Assembly (NCBI RefSeq): GCF_964355755.1
Contig: NC_092673.1
Location: 3,167,001 to 3,231,000 of the forward strand
Direction of reading: 5' to 3'
From: Antedon mediterranea
Taxonomy: Eukaryota; Echinodermata; Crinoidea; Comatulida; Antedonidae
Length of the DNA: 64,000 bases
The notes under the pieces were generated by a model, which saw only the letters and a list, made by a program, of their open reading frames with translations, had not been told where the DNA came from and did no database searches. Position numbers and translations under genes: made by a program. Shown piece after piece: positions 11,701-25,000 of the stretch (position 1 is the first letter of the stretch; each line of letters starts with the position of its first letter).

Positions 11701-14700
11701 AATGAAAAATGTAATATTACCGGATGATATATAGGGCTATAATTACGTTATAAACGGCATGGACCGGGATGACGATACATGGGTTGGGGCGAGTAGGGTC
11801 CAGTCATTTCAGAAAAATACCACTTGCCCCGGTCCATGCCGTCTAGCTAGCATTTTACGCCATTTTAAAACGTTACCACAATTTAACGTTTTTTTTTATA
11901 AAAAAATGAAATATAACCGAATGATTTATAGGGCTATAATTACGTTATGAACGGCATGGACCGGGATGACGATACATGGGTTGGGGCTAGTAGGGTCCAG
12001 TCGTTTCAGAAAAATACCACTTGTCCCGGTCCATGCCGTCTAGCTGTCATTTTACGCCATTTTAAAACGTTACTACAATTTAACGTTTTTTTAAATAAAA
12101 ATTGCAATATAACCGGATGAAATATAGGGCTATAATTACGTGATAAACGGCATGGACCGGGATGACGATACATGGATTGGGGCGAGTAGGATCTAGTCAT
12201 TTCAGAAAAATACCACTTGCCCCGGTCCATGCCGTCTAGCTGCAATTTTACGCCATTTTAAAACGTTACCACAATTTAAGTTTTTTTTTATAAAAAATGC
12301 AATATAACCGTATGATTTATAGGGCTATAATTACGTTATAAACGGCATGGACCGGGATGACGATACATGGGTTGGGGCTAGTAGGGTCCTGTCGTTTCAG
12401 AAAAATACCACTTGCCGCGGTCCATGCTGTCTAGCTGCCATTTTACGCCATTTTAAAACGTTACTACAATTTAAGTTTTTTTTAAATGAAAAATGTAATA
12501 TTACCGGATGATATATAGGGCTATATTTACGTTATAAACGGCATGGACCGGGATGACAATACATGGGTTGGGGCGAGTAGGGTCCAGTCATTTCAGAAAA
12601 ATACCACTTGCCCCGGTCCATGCCGTCTAGCTGTCATTTTACGCCATTTTAAAACCTTACTACAATTTAATGTTTTTTTAAAAAAAAAATGCAATATACC
12701 GGATGATTTATAGGGCTATAATTACGTGATAAACGGCATGGACCGGGATGACGATACATGGATTGGGGCGAGTAGGATCTAGTCATTTCAGAAAAATACC
12801 ACTTGCCCCGGTCCATGCCGTCTAGCTGCCATTTTACGCCATTTTAAAACGTTACCACAATTTAAGTTTTTTTTTAATAAAAAATGCAATATAACCGTAT
12901 GATTTATAGGGCTAAAATTACGTTATAAACGGCATGGACCGGGATGACGATACATGGGTTGGGGCTAGTAGGGTCCTGTCGTTTCAGAAAAATACCACTT
13001 GCCCCGGTCCATGCCGTCTAGCTGCCATTTTACGCCATTTTAAAACGTTACTACAATTTAAGTTTTTTTTAAATGAAAAATGTAATATTACCGGATGATA
13101 TATAGGGCTATAATTACGTTATAAACGGCATGGACCGGGATGACGATACATGGGTTGGGGCGAGTAGGGTCCAGTCATTTCAGAAAAATACCACTTGCCC
13201 CGGTCCATGCCGTCTAGCTAGCATTTTACGCCATTTTAAAACGTTACCACAATTTAACGTTTTTTTTTATAAAAAAATGAAATATAACCGAATGATTTAT
13301 AGGGCTATAATTACGTTATGAACGGCATGGACCGGGATGACGATACATGGGTTGGGGCTAGTAGGGTCCAGTCGTTTCAGAAAAATACCACTTGCCCCGG
13401 TCCATGCCGTCTAGCTGTCATTTTACGCCATTTTAAAACGTTACTACAATTTAACGTTTTTTTAAATAAAAATTGCAATATAACCGGATGAAATATAGGG
13501 CTATAATTACGTGATAAACGGCATGGACCGGGATAACGATACATGGATTGGGGCGAGTAGGATCTAGTCATTTCAGAAAAATACCACTTGCCCCGGTCCA
13601 TGCCGTCTAGCTGCCATTTGACGCCATTTTAAAACGTTACCACAATTTAAGTTTTTTTTTTATAAAAAATGCAATATAACCGTATGATTTATAGGGCTAT
13701 AATTACGTTATAAACGGCATGGACCGGGATGACGATACATGGGTTGGGGCTAGTAGGGTCCTGTCGTTTCAGAAAAATACCACTTGCCGCGGTCCATGCC
13801 GTCTAGCTGCCATTTTACGCCATTTTAAAACGTTACTACAATTTAAGTTTTTTTTAAATGAAAAATGTAATATTACCGGATGATATATAGGGCTATAATT
13901 ACGTTATAAACGGCATGGACCGGGATGACGATACATGGGTTGGGGCGAGTAGGGTCCAGTCATTTCAGAAAAATACCACTTGCCCCGGTCCATGCCGTCT
14001 AGCTAGCATTTTACGCCATTTTAAAACGTTACCACAATTTAACGTTTTTTTTTATAAAAAAATGAAATATAACCGAATGATTTACAGGGCTATAATTACG
14101 TTATGAACGGCATGGACCGGGATGACGATACATGGGTTGGGGCTAGTAGGGTCCAGTCATTTCAGAAAAATACCACTTGCCCCGGTCCATGCCGTCTAGC
14201 TGTCATTTTACGCCATTTTAAAACCTTACTACAATTTAATGTTTTTTTTAAAAAAAAATGCAATATACCGGATGATTTATAGGGCTATAATTACGTGATA
14301 AACGGCATGGACCGGGATGACGATACATGGATTGGGGCGAGTAGGATCTAGTCATTTCAGAAAAATACCACTTGCCCCGGTCCATGCCGTCTAGCTGCCA
14401 TTTTACGCCATTTTAAAATGTTACTACAATTTAAGTTTTTTTTAAATGAAAAATGTAATATTACCGGATGATATATAGGGCTATAATTACGTTATAAACG
14501 GCATGGACCGGGATGACGATACATGGGTTGGGGCGAGTAGGGTCCAGTCATTTCAGAAAAATACCACTTGCCCCGGTCCATGCCGTCTAGCTAGCATTTT
14601 ACGCCATTTTAAAACGTTACCACAATTTAACGTTTTTTTTTATAAAAAAATGAAATATAACCGAATGATTTACAGGGCTATAATTACGTTATGAACGGCA

Positions 14701-15894
14701 TGGACCGGGATGACGATACATGGGTTGGGGCTAGTAGGGTCCAGTCATTTCAGAAAAATACCACTTGCCCCGGTCCATGCCGTCTAGCTGTCATTTTACG
14801 CCATTTTAAAACCTTACTACAATTTAATGTTTTTTTAAAAAAAAAATGCAATATACCGGATGATTTATAGGGCTATAATTACGTGATAAACGGCATGGAC
14901 CGGGATGACGATACATGGATTGGGGCGAGTAGGATCTAGTCATTTCAGAAAAATACCACTTGCCCCGGTCCATGCCGTCTATCTGCCATTTTACGCCATT
15001 TTAAAATGTTACTACAATTTAAGTTTTTTTTAAATGAAAAATGTAATATTACCGGATGATATATAGGGCTATAATTACGTTATAAACGGCATGGACCGGG
15101 ATGACGATACATGGGTTGGGGCGAGTAGGGTCCAGTCATTTCAGAAAAATACCACTTGCCCCGGTCCATGCCGTCTAGCTAGCATTTTACGCCATTTTAA
15201 AACGTTACCACAATTTAAGGTTTTTTTTTTATAAAAAAATGAAATATAACCGAATGATTTATAGGGCTATAATTACGTTATGAACGGCATGGACCGGGAT
15301 GACGATACATGGGTTGGGGCTAGTAGGGTCCAGTCGTTTCAGAAAAATACCACTTGCCCCGGTCCATGCCGTCTAGCTGTCATTTTACGCCATTTTAAAA
15401 CGTTACTACAATTTAACGTTTTTTTAAATAAAAATTGCAATATAACCGGATGAAATATAGGGCTATAATTACGTGATAAACGGCATGGACCGGGATGACG
15501 ATACATGGATTGGGGCGAGTAGGATCTAGTCATTTCAGAAAAATACCACTTGCCCCGGTCCATGCCGTCTAGCTGCCATTTTACGCCATTTTAAAATGTT
15601 ACTACAATTTAATTTTTTTTTATAAAAAATGCAATATAACCGGAAGATATATAGGGCTATAATTACGTTATAAACGGCATGGACCAGGATGACGATACAT
15701 GGGTTGGGGCCAGTAGCGTCCAGTCATTTCAGAAAAATACCACTTGCCCTGGTCCATGTCGTCTAGCTGTCATTTTACGCCATTTTAAAACGTTACTACA
15801 ATTGAACTTTAAAAAAAAATGCAATATAAACGCATGATTTATAGGGCTATAATTACGTTATAAACGGCATGGACCGGGATGACGATACGTGGGT
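8783..15894 (+). repeat. Satellite arm A: ~196-bp monomers, forward orientation
   Basis: About 37 head-to-tail monomers. Each reads atgatttatagggctataa, then cggcatggaccggg, gatgacgatacatgg, ggtccagtc, ccccggtccatgccg, ttttacgccattttaaaa, and an A/T-rich tail. Every monomer has an internal dyad: cggcatggaccggg pairs with ccccggtccatgccg some 50-65 bp later. Higher-order structure is clear: blocks starting near 10388 and 11759 repeat with a 1,371-bp (seven-monomer) period. Rare variants such as gggctaaaattacg, near 11538 and 12909, recur at exactly that spacing. Confidence 0.93.
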
Positions 15895-16001
15895 GAAATG
15901 ACTGGACCCTACTTGCCCCAATCAATGTATCGTCATCCCGGTCCATGCCGTTTATAACGTAATTATAGCCCTATAAATCATGCGTTTATATTGCATTTTT
16001 T
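15814..16001. repeat. Central palindrome joining the two satellite arms
   Basis: Arms 15814-15888 and 15927-16001 are perfect 75-bp reverse complements around a 38-bp spacer (15889-15926). The switch of monomer orientation falls at about 15894/15895, where a forward monomer cut after 'gatacgtgggt' meets an inverted one at 'gaaatgactgg'. Confidence 0.92.
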
Positions 16002-19000
16002 ATTTAAAAAAAAGTTAAATTGTAGTAACATTTTAAAATGGCGTAAAATGGCAGCTAGACGGCATAGACCGGGGCAAGTGGTATTTTTATAAAATCACTC
16101 GAACATACTCGCCTCAACCTATGTATCGTCATCCCGGTCCATGCCGTTTATAACGTAATTATAGCTCTATTATATCATGCATATATATTGCATTTTTTAT
16201 TTTTAAAAACGTAAAATTGTAGTAACGTTTTAAAATGGCGTAAAATGACAGCTAGACGGCATGGACCGGGGCAAGTGGTATTTTTCCAAAATGACTAGAC
16301 ACTACTCGTCCAAACCCATGCATCGTCATCCCGGTCCATGTCGTTTATAACGTAATTATAGCCCTATAAATCATACGTTTATAGTGCATTTTTTATTTTT
16401 AAAAACGTTAAATTGTAGTAACGTTTTAAAATGGCGTAAAATGACAGCTAGACGGCATGGACCGGGGCAAGTGGTACTTTTCTATAATGACTAGACCCTA
16501 CTCGCACCAACCCATGTATCGTCATCCCGGTCCATGACGTTTATAACGTAATTATAGCCCTATATATCATCCGGTTATATTGCATTTTTTATAAAAAAAA
16601 GTTAAATTGTAGTAACGTTTTAAAATGGCGTGAAATGGCCGCTAGACGGCATGGACCGGGTCAAGTGGTATTTTTCTGAAACGACTGGACCCTACTAGCC
16701 CAACCCATGTATCGTCATCCCGGTCCATAGCGTTTATAACGTAATTATAGCCCTATAAATCATACGTTTACATTGCATTTTTTATGAAAACCTTAAATTG
16801 TAATAACGTTTTAAAATGGCGTAAAATGACAGCTAGACGGCATGGACCGGGGCAAGTTGTATTTTTCTGAAATGACTGGACCCTACTCGCCCCAACCCAT
16901 GTATCGTTATCCCGGTCCATGCCGTTTATAACGTAATTATAGCCCTATACATCATACGTTTACATTGCATTTTTTATGAAAACCTTAAATTGTAGTAACG
17001 TTTTAAAATGGCGTAAAATGACAGCTAGACGGCATGGATCGGGGTAAGAGGTATATTTCTGAAATGACTGGACCCTACTCGCCCCAACCCATGTATCGTC
17101 ATCCCGGTCCATGCCGTTTATAACGTAATTATAGCCCTATATATCATCCGGTTATATTGCATTTTTTATAAAAACGTTAAATTGTAGTAAGGTTTTAAAA
17201 TGGCGTGAAATGGCAGCTAGACGGCATGGACTGGGGCAAGTGGTATATTTCTGAAACGACTGGACCCTACTAGCCCTAACCCATGTATCGTCATCCCGGT
17301 CCATGCCGTTTATAACGTAATTATAGCCCTATAATCATTCGGTTATATTGTATTTTTTATATAAAAAAAACGTTAAATTGTAGTAACGTTTTAAAATGGC
17401 GTAAAATGATAGCTAGACGGCATGGACCGTGGCAAGTGGTATTTTTCTGAATTGACTGGACCCTACTTGCCCCAACCCATGTATCGTTATCTCGGTCCAT
17501 GCCGTTTATAACGTAATTATAGCCCTATATTTCATCCGGTTATATTGAATTTTTTATAAAAACGTTAAATTGTAGTAACGTTTTAAAATGGCGTGAAATG
17601 GCAGCTAGACGGCATGGACCGGGTCAAGTGGTATTTTTCTGAAACTACTGGACCCTACTAGCCCCAAACCATGTATCGTCATCCCGGTCCATACCGTTTA
17701 TAACGTCATTATAATAGCCCTATAAATCATTCGGTTATATTGCATTTTGTATTTAAAAAAAAAAATTGTAGTACCGGTAACGTTTTAAAATGGCTTAAAA
17801 TGACAGCTAGACGGCATGGACCGGGGCAAGTGGTATTTTTCTGAAATGACTGGACCCTACTAGCCCCAACCCATGTATCGTCATCCCGGTCCATGCCGTT
17901 TATAACGTAATTATAGCCCTATAAATCATTCGGTTAAATTGCATTTTTTATTTAAAAAAATTAAATTGTAGTACCGGTAACGTTTTAAAATGGCGTAAAA
18001 TGACAGCTAGACGGCATGGACCGAGACAAGTGGTATTTTTATGCAATGACTGGACACTACTCGCCCCAACCCATGTATCGTCATCCCGGTCCAGGCCGTT
18101 TATAACGTCATTATAGCCCTATATATCATCCTGTTATATTGCATTTTTTATTTTAAAAAACGTTATATTGTAGTAACGTTTTAAAATGGCATAAAATGAT
18201 AGCTAGACGGCATGGACCGGGGCAAGTGGTATTTTTCTGAATTTACTGGACCCTACTTGCCCCAACCCATGTATCGTCATCCCGGTCCATGCCGTTTGTA
18301 ACGTAATTATAGCCCTATAAATCATACGTTTACATTGCATTTTTTATGAAAACCTTAAATTGTACTAACGTTTTAAAATGGCGTAAAATGACAGCTAGAC
18401 GGCATGGACCGGGGTAAGAGGTATTTTTCTGAAATGACTGGACCCTACTCGCCCCAACCCATGTATCGTCATCCCGGTCCATGTCGTTTATAACGTAATT
18501 ATAGCCCTATATTTCATCCGGTTATATTGCAATTTTTATAAAAACGTTAATTTGTAGTAAGGTTTTAAAATGGCGTGAAATGGCAGCTAGACGTCATGGA
18601 CCGGGTCAAGTGGTATTTTTCTGAAACTACTGGACCCTACTAGCCCCAACCCATGTATCGTCATCCCGGTCCATGCCGTTTATAACGTAATTATAGCCCT
18701 ACAAATCATTCGGTTATATTGCATTTTTTATTTAAAAAAATTAAATTGTAGTACCGGTAACGTTTTAAAATGGTGTAAAATTACAGCTAGACGGCATGGA
18801 CCGGGGCAAGTGGTATTTTTCTGAAATGACTGGACCCTACTCGCCCCAACCCATGTATCGTCATCCCGGTCTATGCCGTTTATAACGTAATTATAGCCCT
18901 ATATATCATCCTGTTATATTGCATTTTTTATTTAAAAAAACGTTAAATTGTAGTAACGTTTTAAAATGGCGTAAAATGACAGCTAAACGGCATGGACCGG

Positions 19001-22000
19001 GGCAAGTGGTATTTTTCAGAAACGACTGGACCCTACTAGCTTAACCCATGTATCGTCATCCCGGTCCATGCCGTTTATAACGTAATTATAGCCCTATAAA
19101 TCATTCGGTTATATTTCATTTTTTTTATAAAAAAAAAACGTTAAATTGTGGTAACGTTTTAAAATGGCGTAAAATGCTAGCTAGACGGCATGGACCGGGG
19201 CAAGTGGTATTTTTCTGAAATGACTGGACCCAACTCGCCCGAAACTATGTATCGTAATCCCGGTCCATGCCGTTTATAACGTAATTATAGCCCTATATAT
19301 CATCCGGTAATATTACATTTTTCATTTAAAAAAAACTTAAATTGTAGTAATGTTTTAAAATGGCGTAAAATGGCAGCTAGACGGCATGGACCGGGGCAAG
19401 TGGTATTTTTCTGAAACGACAGGACCCTACTAGCCCCAACCCATGTATCGTCATCGCGGTCCATGCCGTTTATAACGTAATTGTAGCCCTATAAATCATA
19501 CGGTTATATTGCATTTTTTATAAAAAAAAACTTAAATTGTAGTAACGTTTTAAAATGGCGTAAAATGACAGCTAGACGGCATGGACCGGGGTAAGAGGTA
19601 TTTTTCTGAAATGACTGGACCCTCCTCGCCCCAACCCATGTATCGTCATCCCGGTCCATGTCGTTTATAACGTAATTATAGCCCTATATTTCATCCGGTT
19701 ACATTGCAATTTTTATAAAAACGTTAATTTGTAGTAAGGTTTTAAAATGGCGTGAAATGGCAGCTAGACGGCATGGACCGGGTCAAGTGGTATTTTTCTG
19801 AAACTACTGGACCTTACTAGCCCCAACCCATGTATCGTCATCCCGGTCCATGCCGTTTATAACGTAATTATAGCCCTATAAATCATTCGGTTATATTGCA
19901 TTTTTTATTAAAAAAAACGTTAAATTGTAGTAACCTTTTAAAATGGCGTAAAATGATAGCTAGACGGCATGGACCGGGGCAAGTGGTATTTTTATGAATT
20001 AACTGGACCCTACTTGCCCCAACCCATGTATCGTCATCCCGGTCCATGCCGTTTATGACGTAATTATAGCCCTATAAATCATTCGGTTATATTGCATTTT
20101 GTATTTTAAAAAATTACAATGTAGTACCGGTAACGTTTTAAAATGGCTTAAAATGACAGCTAGACGGCATGGACCGGGGCAAGTTGTACTTTTCTGAAAT
20201 GACTGGACCCTACTCGCCACAACCCATGTATCGTTATCCCGGTCCATGCCGTTTATAACGTAATTATAGCCCTATACATCATACGTTTACATTGCATTTT
20301 TTATGAAAACCTTAAATTGTAGTAACGTTTTAAAATGGCGTAAAATGACAGCTAGACGGCATGGACCGAGACAAGTGGTATTTTTATGCAATGACTGGAC
20401 ACTACTCGCCCCAACCCATGTATCGTCATCCCGGTCCAGGCCGTTTATAACGTCATTATAGCCCTATATATCATCCTGTTATATTGCATTTTTTATTTTA
20501 AAAAACGTTATATTGTAGTAACGTTTTAAAATGGCATAAAATGATAGCTAGACGGCATGGACCGGGGCAAGTGGTATTTTTCTGAATTGACTGGACCCTA
20601 CTTGCCCCAACCCATGTATCGTCATCCCGGTCCATGCCGTTTGTAACGTAATTATAGCCCTATAAATCATACGTTTACATTGCATTTTTTATGAAAACCT
20701 TAAATTGTAGTAACGTTTTAAAATGGCGTAAAATGACAGCTAGACGGCATGGACCGGGGTAAGAGGTATTTTTCTGAAATGACTGGACCCTACTCGCCCC
20801 AACCCATGTATCGTCATCCCGGTCCATGTCGTTTATAACGTAATTATAGCCCTATATTTCATCCGGTTATATTGCAATTTTTATAAAAACGTTAATTTGT
20901 AGTAAGGTTTTAAAATGGTGTGAAATGGCAGCTAGACGTCATGGACCGGGTCAAGTGGTATTTTTCTGAAACTACTGGACCCTACTAGCCCCAACCCATG
21001 TATCGTCATCCCGGTCCATGCCGTTTATAACGTAATTATAGCCCTACAAATCATTCGGTTATATTGCATTTTTTATTTAAAAAAATTAAATTGTAGTACC
21101 GGTAACGTTTTAAAATGGTGTAAAATTACAGCTAGACGGCATGGACCGGGGCAAGTGGTATTTTTCTGAAATGACTGGACCCTACTCGCCCCAACCCATG
21201 TATCGTCATCCCGGTCTATGCCGTTTATAACGTAATTATAGCCCTATATATCATCCTGTTATATTGCATTTTTTATTTAAAAAAACGTTAAATTGTAGTA
21301 ACGTTTTAAAATGGCGTAAAATGACAGCTAAACGGCATGGACCGGGGCAAGTGGTATTTTTCAGAAACGACTGGACCCTACTAGCTTAACCCATGTATCG
21401 TCATGCCGGTCCATGCCGTTTATAACGTAATTATAGCCCTATAAATCATTCGGTTATATTTCATTTTTTTTATTAAAAAAAACCGTTAAATTGTGGTAAC
21501 GTTTTAAAATGGCGTAAAATGCTAGCTAGACGGCATGGACCGGGGCAAGTGGTATTTTTCTGAAATGACTGGACCCAACTCGCCCGAAACTATGTATCGT
21601 AATCCCGGTCCATGCCGTTTATAACGTAATTATAGCCCTATATATCATCCGGTAATATTACATTTTTCATTTAAAAAAAACTTAAATTGTAGTAATGTTT
21701 TAAAATGGCGTAAAATGGCAGCTAGACGGCATGGACCGGGGCAAGTGGTATTTTTCTGAAACGACAGGACCCTACTAGCCCCAACCCATGTATCGTCATC
21801 GCGGTCCATGCCGTTTATAACGTAATTGTAGCCCTATAAATCATACGGTTATATTGCATTTTTTATAAAAAAAAACTTAAATTGTAGTAACGTTTTAAAA
21901 TGGCGTAAAATGACAGCTAGACGGCATGGACCGGGGTAAGAGGTATTTTTCTGAAATGACTGGACCCTCCTCGCCCCAACCCATGTATCGTCATCCCGAT

Positions 22001-25000
22001 CCATGTCGTTTATAACGTAATTATAGCCCTATATTTCATCCGGTTACATTGCAATTTTTATAAAAACGTTAATTTGTAGTAAGGTTTTAAAATGGCGTGA
22101 AATGGCAGCTAGACGGCATGGACCGGGTCAAGTGGTATTTTTCTGAAACTACTGGACCTTACTAGCCCCAACCCATGTATCGTCATCCCGGTCCATGCCG
22201 TTTATAACGTAATTATAGCCCTATAAATCATTCGGTTATATTGCATTTTTTATTAAAAAAAACGTTAAATTGTAGTAACCTTTTAAAATGGCGTAAAATG
22301 ATAGCTAGACGGCATGGACCGGGGCAAGTGGTATTTTTATGAATTAACTGGACCCTACTTGCCCCAACCCATGTATCGTCATCCCGGTCCATGCCGTTTA
22401 TGACGTAATTATAGCCCTATAAATCATTCGGTTATATTGCATTTTGTATTTTAAAAAATTACAATGTAGTACCGGTAACGTTTTAAAATGGCTTAAAATG
22501 ACAGCTAGACGGCATGGACCGGGGCAAGTTGTACTTTTCTGAAATGACTGGACCCTACTCGCCACAACCCATGTATCGTTATCCCGGTCCATGCCGTTTA
22601 TAACGTAATTATAGCCCTATACATCATACGTTTACATTGCATTTTTTATGAAAACCTTAAATTGTAGTAACGTTTTAAAATGGCGTAAAATGACAGCTAG
22701 ACGACATGGATCGGGGTAAGAGGTATATTTCTGAAATGACTGGACCCTATTCGCCCCAACCCATGTATCGTCATCCCCGGTCTATGCCGTTTATAACGTA
22801 ATTATAGCCCTATATATCATCCGGTTATATTGCATTTTTTATAAAAACGTTAAATTGTAGTAAGGTTTTAAAATGGCGTGAAATGGCAGCTAGACGGCAT
22901 GGACCGGGCAAGTGGTATATTTCTGAAACGACTGGACCCTACTAGCCCTAACCCATGTATCGTCATCCCGGTCCATGCCGTTTATAACGTAATTATAGCC
23001 CTATAAATCATTCGGTTATATTGCATTTTTTATTTAAAAACATTAAATTGTAGTACCTGTAACGTTTTGAAATGGTGTAAAATTACAGCTAGACGGCATG
23101 GACCGGGGCAAGTGGTATTTTTCTGAAATGACTGGACCCTACTCGCCCCAACCCATGTATCGTCATCCCGGTCTATGCCGTTTATAACGTAATTATAGCC
23201 CTATATATCATCCTGTTATATTGCATTTTTTATTTAAAAAAAACGTTAATTTGTAGTAACGTTTTAAAATGGCATAAAATGATAGCTAGACGGCATGGAC
23301 CGGGGCAAGTGGTATTTTTCTGAATTGACTGGACCTTACTTGCCCCAACCCATGTATCGTCAGCCCGGTCCATGTCGTTTATAACGTAATTATAGCCCTA
23401 TATATCATCCGGTAATATTACATTTTTCATTTAAAAAAAACTTAAATTGTAGTAACGTTTTAAAATGGCGTAAAATGGCAGCTAGACGGCATGGACCGCG
23501 GCAAGTGGTATTTTTCTGAAACGACAGGACCCTACTAGCCCCAACCCATGTATCGTCATCCCGGTCCATGCCGTTTATAACGTAATTATAGCCCTATAAA
23601 TCATACGGTTATATTGCATTTTTTATAAAAAAAAAACTTAAATTGTGGTAACGTTTTAAAATGGCGTCAAATGGCAGCTAGACGGCATGGACCGGGGCAA
23701 GTGGTATTTTTCTGAAATGACTAGATCCTACTCGCCCCAATCCATGTATCGTTATCCCGGTCCATGCCGTTTATCACGTAATTATAGCCCTATATTTCAT
23801 CCGGTTATATTGCAATTTTTATTTAAAAAAACGTTAAATTGTAGTAACGTTTTAAAATGGCGTAAAATGACAGCTAGACGGCATGGACCGGGGCAAGTGG
23901 TATTTTTCTGAAACGACTGGACCCTACTAGCCCCAACCCATGTATCGTCATCCCGGTCCATGCCGTTCATAACGTAATTATAGCCCTATAAATCATTCGG
24001 TTATATTTCATTTTTTTATAAAAAAAAACGTTAAATTGTGGTAACGTTTTAAAATGGCGTAAAATGCTAGCTAGACGGCATGGACCGGGGCAAGTGGTAT
24101 TTTTCTGAAATGACTGGACCCTACTCGCCCCAACCCATGTATCGTCATCCCGGTCCATGCCGTTTATAACGTAATTATAGCCCTATACATCATCCGGTAA
24201 TATTACATTTTTCATTTAAAAAAAACTTAAATTGTAGTAACGTTTTAAAATGGCGTAAAATGGCAGCTAGACGGCATGGACCGGGGCAAGTGGTATTTTT
24301 CTGAAACGACAGGACCCTACTAGCCCCAACCCATGTATCGTCATCCCGGTCCATGCCGTTTATAACGTAATTATAGCCCTATAAATCATACGGTTATATT
24401 GCATTTTTTATTTAAAAAAAACTTAAATTGTGGTAACGTTTTAAAATGGCGTAAAATGGCAGCTAGACGGCATGGACCGGGGCAAGTGGTATTTTTCTGA
24501 AATGACTAGATCCTACTCGCCCCAATCCATGTATCGTCATCCCGGTCCATGCCGTTTATCACGTAATTATAGCCCTATAAATCATCCGGTATATTGCATT
24601 TTTTTTTTTAAAAAACATTAAATTGTAGTAAGGTTTTAAAATGGCGTAAAATGACAGCTAGACGGCATGGACCGGGGCAAGTGGTATTTTTCTGAAATGA
24701 CTGGACCCTACTCGCCCCAACCCATGTATTGTCATCCCGGTCCATGCCGTTTATAACGTAAATATAGCCCTATATATCATCCGGTAATATTACATTTTTC
24801 ATTTAAAAAAAACTTAAATTGTAGTAACGTTTTAAAATGGCGTAAAATGGCAGCTAGACAGCATGGACCGCGGCAAGTGGTATTTTTCTGAAACGACAGG
24901 ACCCTACTAGCCCCAACCCATGTATCGTCATCCCGGTCCATGCCGTTTATAACGTAATTATAGCCCTATAAATCATACGGTTATATTGCATTTTTTATAA

